A stretch of DNA of 64,000 bases from Ampelocalamus luodianensis. Lineage: Eukaryota > Streptophyta > Magnoliopsida > Poales > Poaceae. This document shows positions 23,801 through 36,060 of the stretch, piece after piece. The stretch spans positions 16,244,001-16,308,000 of the forward strand of contig CM070633.1 in NCBI GenBank assembly GCA_036346255.1, given 5' to 3'. Every line of letters starts with the position of its first letter. The stretch's first letter is position 1. Position numbers and translations under genes: made by a program. The notes beneath the pieces were generated by a model. It saw only the letters and a program-made list of their open reading frames with translations. It was not told the origin of the DNA and ran no database searches.

Positions 23801-25039
23801 AGGAAGAAACACCCGCGACTTCCACGATGCACGAAAGACGTAAACGAGCCCACCGTTAGACTCAGAGGAGGATTGCGATCACGAGGGACAAGTGGCGAGG
23901 TTAGAGACTCACCGAGAGAACTAGCAAGCTCGCGGGACCGCCGCAACCGGAGGCGAGGCGACAATACCGCCCTGGTGATCCATCGACGCCAAGGACCCGG
24001 GTTGGGCAAAATGGAGGCGGCGTTGAGCGTGGATCACGGCGGTGTGGTTGCGGGATCAAGGGCGGCGCTAACACACGGCGCTACCTTTCGCCCTCTTCGC
24101 GGCCAAAACAGAAGCGGGCGGAGAAAGTGAGAGAGCGAAGGAAACGATGAATGAGTGAGTGCGGTGAGGTTATAAAGCTCGCGATGCTCCACGACGTACA
24201 CGAGGCAAATAGGTGGCGGACGAGGTACGTGGCACACATGCGTGATCGCCGGTGCGCCCGTGAGACGCGGAGACGAGGACGAAGGCGACAAGTGGGGTCC
24301 ACCATCCGCGACTCACAAAGCTGTGCGAACCGGTGGTTTGATTTGATCAGAACGTGTCGACCGCTGGATCCGAATTGACGGCCGAGATCGATGTATGCAT
24401 TCGACAGTCGGTTGCGCGACGCGACGTGGATCGCTCGATTTGCATCGGACGGTCGCGATCAATTGGACTCGGCGGTGCGATTAGTTGACGCGACCAACCA
24501 AGTGTGCGAGTCGGACTCGAGCCCGAGTTGGGTTCGCCCGAGGAACAAGATTTTTAGAATTTGATTTAAAAGACAGAGAAGGTTTGGGGAATTTTAGAGG
24601 TAGCTCCTGAGCTCCAAAATTTCAAAATTTTTATGGTAGCTACTAGCGACAGAGGACAACCTTGTATAATTTTTCCAGAACTTTTATGCACTGCATTGTT
24701 CTAGAGAAAATTCACAAGCTGCTGTACAGGAGTTTGACCAGATTTCAAACAGAGTTGACTTGGCCATTTGAAATAGCAAACAAAATCTAAAATTGTGAAA
24801 TAATTCAGGAGGTAGATAGGATGATCAAGATGGTAGGAAAAATAATTTCAGAGGATGATCACAAGTTTGAAAGCTAAGAATTTGTTGACAACAACCTCCA
24901 TTCACAAGAATTTAATTCTAGAAAATGGAAATTGCTAGGAAAATGTAGAAACTTTCAAATGATTTGAAGAGACAACAAAAGTTTTTATTTCCTTCAAAAT
25001 TTACATTTGAAATACAAACCCTAAGTTAGGGCTGTTACA
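20840..25039 (-). repeat. 3' LTR of the nested gypsy element
   Basis: Ends (plus strand) in GGGCTGTTACA, so it begins TGTAACAGCCC on the element's own strand. The other edge reads AGAGGACTTCAG where the partner LTR has TGAGATTCCAG. AT-rich segments match the 5' LTR closely; GC-rich segments differ by many short indels. A TATA-like TTTATAAC on the minus strand lies near 24,169-24,176. Confidence 0.9.
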
Positions 25040-25051
25040 AATCTCCCTCTT
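25040..25051 (-). promoter_or_regulatory. Polypurine tract of the nested gypsy element
   Basis: The minus strand reads AAGAGGGAGATT directly before TGTAACAGCCC, the second-strand priming position, adjacent to the 3' LTR. Confidence 0.8.
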
Positions 25052-25076
25052 ACAGAATCTCGCCCGAGATTCTCGA

Positions 25077-26640
25077 TCATCGGGAGAAGAAGGACTGTAA
25101 TCTGCCGAGACGATCTTCCCGCTCCCAAGTGGCTTCATCCTCGGAGTGGTTCGACCACTGAACTTTAAGGAACTTAATCACACGGTTCCTTGTTCTGCGT
25201 TCAGCTTCTTCGAGGATACGAACGGGACGCTCACGATAAGACAGATCTTCCTGCACATCGATATTTTCCAATGGTGTTTCCTCAACCGGAACACGGAGGC
25301 ACTTCTTCAATTGTGACACATGGAAAACATCATGCACCCCTTCAAGTGTAGCTGGCAACTCCAACTGGTATGCAACAGCTCCCACTTTCTTGACGATGCG
25401 ATATGGCCCGACATATCGAGGAGCCAGTTTGCCCTTGACACCGAAACGACGATGTCCCTTCAGAGGCGAGACTTTGAGATACACAAAGTCATTGGGCTGG
25501 AAACTCAACTCACGACGACGCCGACCGCATAGCTCTTCCGCTCGGATCGAGCTACGGCGCAAGTGCTCACGAATCAATCGCACTTGACTTTCGGTATCAT
25601 TGATGGAATCCGGGCCAAAGAACTGTCTTTCACCAGTTTCTGACCAGTTTAGAGGCGTTCTGCATCGCCGTCCATACAAAGCTGCAAATGGTGCCATACC
25701 GAGACTAGCCCGAAGTCGTTGTTGTAAGAGAACTCAGCAAGTGGTAGGCACTTCTCCCAATTCTTCCCATAGGAAAGAACACAAGCACGAGCATATCTTC
25801 AAGCACCTGATTGACGAGTCTCCGTCGACCATCGATCTCGAGGATGATAGGCCGTCTTTGAAAGTAAGACGAGTTCCCATGGCCTCCCGCAGACTATGCC
25901 AAACCGAGAGGTAAACAACGCCCCACGGTCAGACACAATCGTCTTGGGTACACCATGCAAGCTCACAATCTTTGATACATAGAGCTCGGCTAGAGGTTCC
26001 ACACGGAGCTGACTCTTGACCGGAAGGAAATGCGCCACTTTAGTTAGCCTGTCAATGACAACCCAAATGGCGTCATTTCCTTGGATGAACGGGCAAACCG
26101 GTGATGAAATCCATGCCTACGTAATCCCACTTCCACTGGTATAAGCAAGGGTCAAGAAGACTGCTGACGCCGATGCTCGGCCTTGACACGATAAAGATGT
26201 GTCACACCCGGCAACGAACCTGGCAATCTCGCGCTTCATGCGAGTCCACCAGAATCTCTGACGCAGATCTTGGTACATTTTGGTAGCCCCGGGATGGATG
26301 GACAAAGGCGAATCATGGGCCTCCTGAAGAATCAAATCCCGCAACTCTGGGACCTTTGGGACCACGAGACGCTGCCCAAACCACACAACACCGTGTTCAT
26401 CTTCTGTAAAGCATTTAGCTGAACCATCCCTGATGTTCTGCTTGATTTTGCCCACACCAACATCTGATTGCTGTGCTGACTTGATTTGATCCACCAAGGT
26501 TGGTTGCACAATCAGGGCAGTAAGGGAACCGTGCTCAACCAAACCCAAGTTGAGACGCTGAATTTCTGCAAGTAGTGCAGGTTGCTGCTCTTGGATCATC
26601 AAAGTATTGCAATACACCTTTCGGCTAAGTGCATCAAGCA
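25077..26640 (-). pseudogene. Gypsy integrase with C-terminal chromodomain
   Basis: From 26,640 downward come the zinc-binding N-terminal region and core fragments, including TIVSDRGALFTSRF, which holds the second catalytic Asp, and the TAYHP motif. The frame breaks near 25,700-25,850. The C-terminal part is continuous from 25,697: AALYGRRCRTPL, GPYRIVKKVGAVAYQLELP, FHVSQLKKCL. It ends with a short chromodomain-like segment, VQWSNHSEDEATWERED (about 25,125-25,175). In this family the chromodomain steers integration to heterochromatin. Several breaks coincide with the CTG/CAG-to-CG pattern. Confidence 0.85.
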
Positions 26641-26649
26641 ACTACATTG

Positions 26650-27880
26650 GCCTTGCTGATGATGATATCGAATACCCATATCATAATCTTTGATCAATTC
26701 TAGCCATCTCCTCCGCTCGAGGTTCAGATCTGCCGAGTGAATAAGTATTTCAAACTCTTGTGATCGGAATACACCTCGCAACTGCATCGATCGATAATGC
26801 CGCCAAATCTTGAGTGCATGAACCATCGCAGCAAGCTCTAAATCATGGGTGGGATAGTTAAGCTCATGAGGCCTCATTGCCTAGATGCATAGGCAACCGC
26901 TTTGCCTTCCCGCATAAGGACACACCCGAGTCCCCGACGAGAGGCATCACAATAAATATCAAGCTCTTGTGGACATCGTGAAGAGTAAGGACTGGGGTGA
27001 AGTCAATCGCTTGAGCTCTGAAAGCTCTCATCACAAGCAGAGGACCACACAAACTTCTTATCCTTCTTGAGCAATTCACCATTGGCTTTGCGATCTTGGA
27101 GAAGTTCTCGATAAAGCGGCGTAGTAGCCCGCTAAACCAGAAAACTCCGCACATCGTTGATCGACTTGGCTAACCCCAAGATAGAACATCACGACTTTGC
27201 TGGGATCCACACTATGCCTCCACTGAAAGAACATGGCCCAAGAATGCCACTTCCTTCAACCGTAACTCACATTTGCTGAACTTTGCATACGGTGATGCTC
27301 CGCAACTTGCCCAAAACAATCTTTAGATGCTCAAGATGCTCGCTTCATCTTGGAATAGATAAGAATGTCATCAATAAAGACCACCACAAATTTGTCCAAA
27401 TATTCCATGAATACGAATTCATAAGGTTCATGAACAACGCTGGAGCATTGGTCAAACCAAAAGACATGACGGTGTACTCGTGCAGCCATAACGAGTAGTG
27501 AAAGCCGTCTTCGAATATCCTCACTCGATCCGGACTTGATGATAGCCCGATCTCGATCAATCTTGGAGAACACCGAGCTCCGCATAACGGTCAAAAGATC
27601 ATCAATGCGGGCAGAGGATATTTGTTCTTCACCGTCACTTCATTGAGAGGACGGTAATCAACACACATGCGCAAAGTCTTGTCCTTCTTCTTCACAAAGA
27701 TCACCTGACAACCCCAAGGAGATGAACGGGACGGATGAAACCCTTTGCTTGGAGCTCACCAAGCGCTTCTTCAATTCTTCTAGCTCATTGGGAGGCATCC
27801 GATACGGCGCTTCAAATCGGAGCGGTACAGAGCAAGCAACTCGATGACAAACCCGGATCTCGAACCGAGGCATCCCTGCA
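26650..27880 (-). pseudogene. Gypsy reverse transcriptase and RNase H
   Basis: RT begins with a degraded …EAPYRMPPNELEELKK region (about 27,780-27,830). Its active site is VVVFIDDILIYSK (about 27,340-27,382), with both Asp residues present. The connection and RNase H follow in other frames: WFSGLLRRFIENFSKIAKP (about 27,090-27,140), then HELNYPTHDLELAAMVHALKIWRHY (26,800-26,875). At least four frame changes separate these segments, so it is inactive as written. Confidence 0.8.
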
Positions 27881-27899
27881 AATCTTCGTGAAAGACATC

Positions 27900-28400
27900 C
27901 ACAAAGTCGATACTATGGGAACATCTTGAATTTGCAAGGCGGCTTTGCTTCTAATGCACAAAGATGCGGACCACGGCCGCGCGAAAATCCGACCGCCACT
28001 CAAGGGTCGGTAAGATAGACAATCTTCTGGCACAATCGATTTGCCCCAAGTGTTGGGTCAACCAATCCATGCCAAGAATCACATCCGGATTGGCTGAATC
28101 GAAAGGTAATGAGATTTGCCAAAAATCCACTCCTTCAACTATGATAGGAACATCCCGACATCAGAATCTCTCATTTCCGACCCGAGAGCGGATGAGCAAA
28201 GGAACTTCCAAAGGAACACGGTGAAGACCACTAGCAGCAGCAAATGATCTTGAAATAAAAGAATGCGATGCTCGTAATCAAATAATACCGCAGCAGGACG
28301 AGAATTAACAAGAAGTGTACCCATCACGACATCCGCGCCCCGAGCCTCCTCACCAAAGGTGGTTGACTCGACGCACGCCGCACTCGGGCTTCGGATCATC
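27900..28400 (-). pseudogene. Gypsy protease region
   Basis: The minus strand gives DVVMGTLLVNSRPAAVLFD, followed by YEHRILLF. The family normally has Asp-Ser-Gly-Ala-Ser-His here, and the codons after Asp appear to have lost a base or two around an expected CTGG. The retropepsin active site is therefore absent as written. Downstream sequence to 27,900 is the usual linker to RT, heavily frameshifted. Confidence 0.65.
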
Positions 28401-29370
28401 TTTCGGTCGTGGATGACCACTCTCGCCCGCCCTCCATTAGGACGAGGGGCCGCCGCAACACTCGAGGCGAGCATTCGCGTAATGGCCCTTGTTGTGGCAA
28501 TAAAACAAGTAACCTCGCCGCCGGATTGCGGAGGCCGCTCGCCGCCGATCGCAGCGCACGTGGTCAAACACGCCCGCGGTGGACGAGGAGCCGTGCAGAT
28601 GGTCTCGGCGCGGTGGAGCAAAAGAACGGCCATCGTGCCGCCCACCGAGGACGAATGAGGTGGTGTGAGTAGACCGATGCGCCTCCCATTTGCGCTATGG
28701 ACTCGCCACGCTTTGCCTTATGCTCAAGAACAATGGCCTTATCTACCAAGGCACGAAAGTCCGAGAAGTCCACAATAGATAGCTTGTCCTGCAGCCTCCT
28801 GACAAGCCATCCATAAACTTCTCCCGCTAGCCTCATCTCGAGGCCACCTCACCCGAGCATAACGAGCCAAGTGATTAAACTCGATAGATACTCCGTCACG
28901 CATTTGCGCCCTTGCTTGAGCGCGAGGAACTCCTTCTTCTTCAGCCTTCATCAGTAGCCAGAATGTGGGCCCGGAAAGTCGATCTGAATTCTTCCCACGC
29001 GACTCACATGGCCCGCGGCCGCATGGCGAGATAGTTCTCCCACCATGAGAGTGCCGCGCCTCAAGCCGGTGGGACGCGAAGAGTGCCTTGTCCTGTGGCT
29101 CGGCATCAGCTATGTTGAGCTTCCGCCAACCATGCGCAGCCAATCATCCGCATCGAGAGGGTCCTCGAGCGGAGAAAATCGGCGTCGGTACGGAGGAACT
29201 CGCAAGTCCCCGCGAGTCCGTGACCGCCACCACGGCAGGAGTGGAGGTATTCCTAGCACAACCTCCAAGATGCTGTCCGTCCATGCGGTTTCGCGACCGA
29301 TCGGCGAGCACCTCACCATGGTCTGAGGAGGGGAAGCTCCTCATCATGACCACCTGACCGCCACGCGTTC
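28401..29370 (-). pseudogene. Gypsy gag
   Basis: An ATG at about 29,383 (minus) opens a short frame. Recognisable gag pieces lie in three frames: WRKLNIADAEPQDKALFASHRLE (about 29,060-29,125), SIEFNHLARYARVRWP (about 28,850-28,900) and LQDKLSIVDFSDFRALVDKAI (about 28,730-28,800). These are in the correct order for the Retrotrans_gag domain of Tekay-like elements. The repeated small indels, rather than a few lesions, are unusual. Confidence 0.75.
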
Positions 29371-29770
29371 TCCCGCCATCCTGTTTTACTAAGACAAGTT
29401 AGTAACAAATTTAAGAGCAAGAAAACCCAAAATTCATAAAAGCAAATCGTAAACAAGCACAAGGCGGGATAAAGATCAACCAAAGAAAATCGGACGCATA
29501 ACTACTCACTTAACACCTTACCCTATTATTCCCACGATCTTCCATAGTTCTCCCAAAACTAATTCCATCAGATAAGTAACTACCTTTTGAAAAGGGAAGA
29601 GAGAAACCAAGTTCTCAAAACTCAAATTAGAGTAAGGTGAGAGTAGAAAGCTAAGATAGGTAAGGAATAAAATCTGAGAATCGCCACGTTTTCATAAACC
29701 TTTTATAATTTGAAGATAAGACTTTCAAAATATCCTAAGGACGACTATGCTTGGGTTACTACGGTCGAAT

Positions 29771-29782
29771 GACTCGATACCA
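29771..29782 (-). promoter_or_regulatory. Primer-binding site of the nested gypsy element
   Basis: The minus strand reads TGGTATCGAGTC, three to five bases from the LTR end (…AATCTCA). The usual initiator tRNA-Met primer site is TGGTATCAGAGC, so the A of its CAG is missing. Confidence 0.75.
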
Positions 29783-29787
29783 ACTTT

Positions 29788-32700
29788 TGAGATTCCAGTT
29801 TATTTGGTTTGTAATGCTTAACCAACCACCGGTCCTAGCATCACAAATCAAATAAATCGATCCTCGAGATATGTATACTTCCTAAAGCGTATACACACCC
29901 GGTACAAAATTAGACATCAACTCCATTCCACACATAGAGTCCAAACACCACACTTCCAAACGGAAGATAAACAAATAGTAGAGATATTACGCACAATGGC
30001 CGATCGCCACAAGATACACAAATAACAACAGAAAGACAGCGGAAGCAAAAGCGCCATAAGATGGCTATAAACAAAGCCAATCAGCGTGCCTTCAACCCAC
30101 AAGGCATCTGACCGGACCGCCAAGTCTAGTCGTCCAAGAAGCGGCAACACAGCTCACAGAAGTGAGGACCCTGAGGCTCACCTTCTTCCTCTGCAACAAA
30201 AACATTAAGCAAAGCACCTGAGTACAAAGACAATTCTAGTCGTCCAAGAAGCGGCAACACACCACGTATGAGGACCCCGAGGCTCACCTTCTTCCTCGCA
30301 ACAAAACATTAAGCAAAGCACACTGAGTACAAAGATTGTCTTTGTACCCGCAAGACTGACGCGTGTGAACTAGCGCACTGCTCATAGACTACATGCAAAG
30401 CTTGTTTTGTGGAGGTCATATGTTTCATTTGCATAAAGCCCATTTTCATTTGCAATAAGATAATACATTTAGAAGGCAAGTTTACAATTCATTTTTAAGA
30501 TTGAAATAGCAGTAAAAGTAATAATAACAAAAGGGGTAAGTAAAAACATCCTAGAAGTGACTATCCCAATAGTCACCACAACAACAGCACGAATCCCCAT
30601 TCGTACCACCCAAAGAAGTTTTAATGTAAATGTTGTAGTCTAACTCTTGGAAGACCTTGCCAAGCGTGTCCATAACCTAGACGAGGCTATTCGAATAGTT
30701 TGAACCTGCAGGTGTACCAATGTACCCACACTGCATCGCTTTAAGCCAAAGCACACTTAGAAGGTATGCTTTACACACCTAAGTCCTACGAGACTTTTTC
30801 CAATATTGTGTATTAACTACGAGCCGCTCAGATGGATAGAAATCCATACGCTACATGGTAAAGCCGAAAAGACAACTACCCACTCGTGATAAAGCTTTTG
30901 GACAACTACCATGCTCCCACCTCCATCCCTCCCGCGACCTCCTGCGACCGGAGCCAATACACGCCAAAGTACTAGGTCAAGAGAGGTCCCATATACTCTA
31001 GTGTGGTTAGCACGCAAAATGCTTGGTTCAGTGTAACAAGATGTTCGGTCCTTGTTGACTCGGGCACCATTCCGATCACACCCAACAGATCACACCAATC
31101 ATACCACAGCCCAAGTCTAAATCATTTTTGGTTTTCGCTTTAGTTTTGCAATTAAACATAGCAAAATGTCTGAAACATAAAGTTATAGTAGTTTTTGTGT
31201 GATCAAGGTTAACGACTAAAGTCGATAACCGCCTGATTCTACCGATAGCTACATGTCTAAGCAAGTTGACCGGATCTACTAAGTGACAAGAGATCATCCA
31301 ATGACCTCTAATCACAAACAAATAACCTAGGCTCGGTAGTAGAGATCAATATTTTTTTATAGGATATGCAAATACGGATTTAACTAATCAATTTAACACA
31401 AATTAAGCGATGCATACATACAAATTGAAACAAAATATTAGACTTTAAAATACTGGGATAAATATGATCAAACCGCTTGCCCGATGTCGTTGCTCAATAT
31501 GTCATGACGATCGTCCTCGTGGTTGCCGCAAATATCGAAGCCTAACGATCGAACATAACAAAGAAATAAGAACGAATAACACCGACAAAACTCAAACATA
31601 CAACAACATCAAAACAAGCCAAAACTCACACAGCAACCTAAGCATGATATAACAAAATTTTAGAAACAGAGAACAAATTATTTTAAGTTATTAATAATTT
31701 TCTATGAATTTTCTAAGCTAAAAACACAACATGCCACTAGTTAATTACTTAACAAATTTTCATGAACAGAAACAGTGTGTAAAACCTATCCTAATAGTTA
31801 GTATACTGAAAATGAAATTTTACAGAATTGGGTTTATCAGATTTGGACAATTATTGAAAGAGATATGCATTTTCTAATTTGGAGATTACGATTTACAACA
31901 TTAAATTAATTAACAGATTTTTGCTACAGATACAAGGTTGAAACTCATTTTAGTAAATAGTACATTTAAAATGAAAATTAAAAAGATTGGTTTCATGCAG
32001 TTTGGATAAAAATTGAATTAGTTATGCATTTTACAAGTTTAATTGATTTAATAAAGGCAAATGAAAAGCATTTCGTAAATACTAAAGCACTTAATACTTC
32101 TTCTACCGACGCACGGCTAGCCCCACCATCGACAGCGGGCCCGCGCGAAAAACGCCGACTGAGCGATCGCTCGCATAAGGTGACGCGAAGGCGTATTCTA
32201 AGAATACGTCTTGGCTACCAAAGTGCAAACCTACATACTCATTAAAGAAATACGTTTCCCAACAGAGAAAACGACAAGGAAACTACACAAACCCTAACTG
32301 ACATTCTGGGCCCACATGACAGAGACACAAAGTGAAATGCAACGGTTGGATTAAACGATTTCTAAACGTGATTAACAGCAAGGGCCCACAAGCCAGAGAT
32401 ACAAACTAAAAGACGATTAGAGCTTAAGAAGGGGATTAGACCTTAGCTACGGCGGCTCGACGGAGTTCCCACACGCGCCGCGACGGCGAGGTGGGGATCC
32501 GAGAATGGCCGAGGCTCGAGCTCGGGATGGCACACACGGTGCACCGCAGCTCCACGAACTTGATGCCGATGACGCGAGCCCAATGGTCGCGGAGATGGGC
32601 CCACGACGGCGGAGGCGGAGAAGAAGCTACGGCTCGCAGAAGGCGCCATGCACTTCGGCGGCCGAGAAGTTGCGCCACGATCGCTCGACTCAGGAGCAAT

Positions 32701-34003
32701 AAGCACAAGACAAAGTCGAAGAAGAAGGTCCGAGGCGCCGGATTGCCACGCGGCGAACACCGCGCGCGAGGAAGAAACACCCGCATCGACTTCCACGATG
32801 CACGAAAGACAAACGAGCCCACCGTTAGACTCAGAGGAGGATTGCGATCACGAGGACCAAGTGGACGAGGTTAGAGACTCACCGAGAACTAGCAAGCTCG
32901 CGGGACCGCCGCAACCGAGGCGAGGCGACAATACCGCCCCGTGATCCATCGACGCCAAGGACCCGTTGGGCAAAATGGAGGCGGCGTTGAGCGTGGATCA
33001 CGCGGTGTGGTTGCGGGATCAAGGCGGCGCTAACACGGCGGCGCTACCTTCGCCTCTTCGCGGCCAAACAGAAGGCGCAGAAAGTGAGAGCGAAGGAAAC
33101 GATGAATGAGTGAGTGCGGTGAGGTTATAAAGCTCGCGATGCTCCACGACGCACACGAGGGCAAATAGGTGGCGCGACGAGGTACGTGGCACACATGCGT
33201 GATCGCCGGTGCGCTCGGTGAGACGCGAGAGCGACGAGGACGGCGACAAGTGGGGTCCACCACCGGTGACTCACAAAGCGGTGCGAACCGGTGGTTTGAT
33301 TTGATCAGAACGTGTCGACCGCTGGATCCGAATTGACGGCCGAGATCGATGTATGCATTCGGACAGTCGGTTAAGACGCGACGTGGATCGCTCGATTTGC
33401 ATCGGACGGTCGCGATCAATTGACTCGGGCGGTGCGATTAGTTGACGCGACCGAACCAAGTGTGCGAGTCGGACTCGAGCCCGAGTTGGTTCGGGCGAGG
33501 AACAAAGATTTTTAGAATTTGATTTAAAAGACAGAGAAGGTTTGGGGAATTTTAGAGGTAGCTCCTGAGCTCCAAAAATTTCGAAATTTTTATGGTAGCT
33601 ACTAGGGACAGAGGACAACCTTGTATAATTTTTCCAGAACTTTTATGCACTGCATTGTTCTAGAGAAAATTCACAAGCTGCTGTACAGGAGTTTGACCAG
33701 ATTTCAAACAGAGTTGACTTGGCCATTTGAAATAGCAAACAAAATCTAAAAATTGTGAAATAATTCAGGAGGTAGATAGGATGATCAAGATGGTAGGAAA
33801 AATAATTTCAGAGGATGATCACAAGTTTGAAAGCTAAGAATTTGCTGACAACAACCTCCATTCACAAGAATTTAATTCTAGAAAATGGAAATTGCTAGGG
33901 AGAAATGTAGAAACTTTCAAATGATTTGAAGAGACAACAAAAGTTTTTTATTTCCCTTCAAAATTTACATTTGAAATACAAACCCTAAGTTAGGGCTGTT
34001 ACA
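29788..34003 (-). repeat. 5' LTR of the nested gypsy element
   Basis: 4,216 bp, TGAGATTCCAG… to …GGGCTGTTACA on the plus strand. Partner of 20840-25039. The minus-strand TATA-like TTTATAAC is also present here, near 33,126. The LTR includes a GC-rich third (32,100-33,500) between AT-rich parts; open frames there differ between the two LTR copies and are not genes. Confidence 0.9.
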
Positions 34004-35420
34004 GGGTCTTTCCAAGGCATGGTGGGGGGAGGCTATATTGACTTCATGTCATGTCCTAAATAGGGTTCCCACAACGAATAAAGAGATAACTTCATTTGAA
34101 CAATGGGAGAAGAAAAGACTATCACTTTCATACTTGCGCACTTGGGGTTGTTTGGCGAAAGTCAACGTGTCAATTTCCAAAAAGCGTAAGCTTGGACCAA
34201 AAACTGTGGATTGCGTCTTTCTAGGCTATGCTCAACATAGCGTTGGATATAGATTTCTAGTGGTGAAATCTGGAGTACCTGACATGCTTGTTGGTACAAT
34301 TATGGAGTCCAGAGATGCTACATTCTTTGAGGATATTTTTCCGATGAAAGATATGCCTAGTTCATCAAGTCAGGAATCTGATACAATTCCTGAACCTGTC
34401 ATTCCATTGGAATATTTTGAACAAACTCCTGAGAAAATTTTTGAGGAGGAAGACAATGAAACTCTGAGGAAGAGTAAAAGACAAAGGATTGCAAAGTCTT
34501 TTGGTCCTGATTTCATTGTGTACCTTGTGGATGATACTCCAAGCACTATTTCTGAAGCGTATGCTTCTCCAGATGCAGAATACTGGAAGGAAGCAGTTCG
34601 TAATGAAATGGATTCCATTATATCTAATGGAACTTGGGAGATCACTGAACGTCCTTATGGTTGTAAACTGTAGGATGTAAGTAGGTGTTCAAAAAGAAGC
34701 TTAGACCTGATGGTACTATCGAGAAGTACAAGGCACAGCTTGTGGCCAAGGGTTATACCCAAAAGGAAGGCGAAGATTTCTTTGATACTTATTCACCTGT
34801 GGCGAGATTGACCACTATTCGAGTACTACTATCTCTGTTCGCTCACACGGTCTTCTCGCTCATCGATGGACGTTAAGACGGCTTTCTTAAATGGAGAGTT
34901 GGACAAGGAAATTTACATGGATCAGCCAGATGGATTTGTAGTAGATGGTCAAGAAGGAAAGGTGTGCAAGTTGTTGAAATCTCTGTATGGTCTTAAACAA
35001 GCACCTAAGCAGTGACATGAAAAGTTTGACAGAACTTTAACATCTGTAGGCTTTATTGTGAATGAAGCTGACAGATGTGTGTATTATCGCCATGGTGGGG
35101 GCGAGGGAGTCATTCTATGTCTGTATGTTGATGACATATCGATCTTTGGGACCAACCTTAATGTGATTAAGGAGGTCAAGGATTTCTTGTCTCAGAATTT
35201 TGAGATGAAAGATCTCGGAGTAGCTGATGTTATCTTGAACATCAAGCTGTTGAGAGGTGATGATGGTGGGATTACATTGTTGCAATCCCATTATGTTGAA
35301 AAGGTTCTGAGTCGTTTTGGTTATAGCGACTGCAAACCTTCTCCAACACCTTATGATCCTAGCGTCTTGCTTAGGAAGAATCGGAGAATAGCCAGAGACC
35401 AATTGAGATATTCTCGATAA
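34004..35420 (+). pseudogene. Copia integrase C-terminus and reverse transcriptase
   Basis: Picks up the integrase exactly where the gypsy insertion cut it (GLSKAWWGEA across the junction). It continues with the integrase C-terminal signatures LRTWGCLAKV and GPKTVDCVFLGYA (34,130-34,240). The acidic linker and the RT start (WKEAVRNEMDSI) follow. A stop at 34,671 breaks the frame. RT resumes as FKKKLRPDGTIEKYKA, with DVKTAFLNGE near 34,868-34,900 and the active site LYVDDISIFG near 35,120-35,150. A further shift occurs near 34,860. Confidence 0.88.
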
Positions 35421-36060
35421 TTGGTTCACTTATGTATTTAGCTAGCGGTACTGTGTTCGAGATCTCGCTTGTCGTGAGCAAACTAAGCCGGTTTGTTTCT
35501 AATCCGAGATGATCATTGGCATGCTCTTGAGAGGGTAATGCGCTATCTAAAGGGTAATATGAGTTATGGCATTCACTATACCGGTACCCTAGGTACTAGA
35601 GGGTTATAGCGATTCAAAATGGATATCGATGTCGATGAGATTAAGGCCACAAGTGGATATGTCTTCACACTTGGAGGTGGTGTCGTTTCATGGAAGTCTT
35701 GCAAGCGGACCATCTTAACGAGGTCAACAATGGAAGCGTAACTCACATCATTAGATATCGCCATCGTTGAAGCCGAATGGCTTCGTGAGTTTGATGGATT
35801 TGCGGTGGTTGAAAAACCAGCATCGACTATTCGATGAATCGTGACAATCGATCGTGATCGCCAAGGTGAACAGTTCTAAGGATAATATGAAATCATCAAG
35901 ACATGTGAAGAGAAGATTGAAGTCCGCCGAAAAATGAGAAACTCCGAGTAATAGCTTTGGATTATATCCAAACAACTAAGAATCGCGATCCCTTCACAAA
36001 GGGTTTATCACGAAATGTGATAGACAATGCATCGAGGAGATGGGTTTGAGACCCACGTGA
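35421..36060 (+). pseudogene. Copia RNase H, heavily frameshifted
   Basis: Recognisable pieces in several frames: SKLSRFVSNP (about 35,475-35,505), HWHALERVMRYLKG, DEIKATSGYVFTLGGG (about 35,630-35,680), SWKSCKRTILTRSTMEA (about 35,690-35,735) and a C-terminal DPFTKGLSR (about 35,990-36,020). These follow the normal order of the copia RNase H domain. The DNA lacks CTG/CAG almost completely, and nearly every frame break falls where one is expected. Confidence 0.75.

Larger units (their letters stand above)
20840..34003 (-). mobile_element. Ty3/gypsy chromovirus (Tekay/Del-like), minus strand, nested in the copia integrase
   Basis: Two long LTRs (20840-25039 and 29788-34003, about 4.2 kb each) enclose 4.75 kb. 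A primer-binding site lies next to the right LTR and a polypurine tract next to the left, so transcription is leftward. Target duplication: GGTTC (20,835-20,839) versus GGGTC (34,004-34,008), one mismatch. Domain order on the minus strand is gag, protease, RT, RNase H, integrase, chromodomain. A chromodomain plus 4-kb LTRs fits the Tekay/Del chromovirus clade. All frames are interrupted, many at sites where CTG or CAG is expected. Confidence 0.92.

Noticed and set aside
23470..24305. 179-codon and other frames in the gypsy 3' LTR
   Set aside because: Inside an LTR; the equivalent frames in the partner LTR (32,436-33,419) differ in reading frame, so they are not conserved proteins.
34685..34876. 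Copia RT frame as a host gene
   Set aside because: It is colinear with integrase and RNase H of the delimited copia element.
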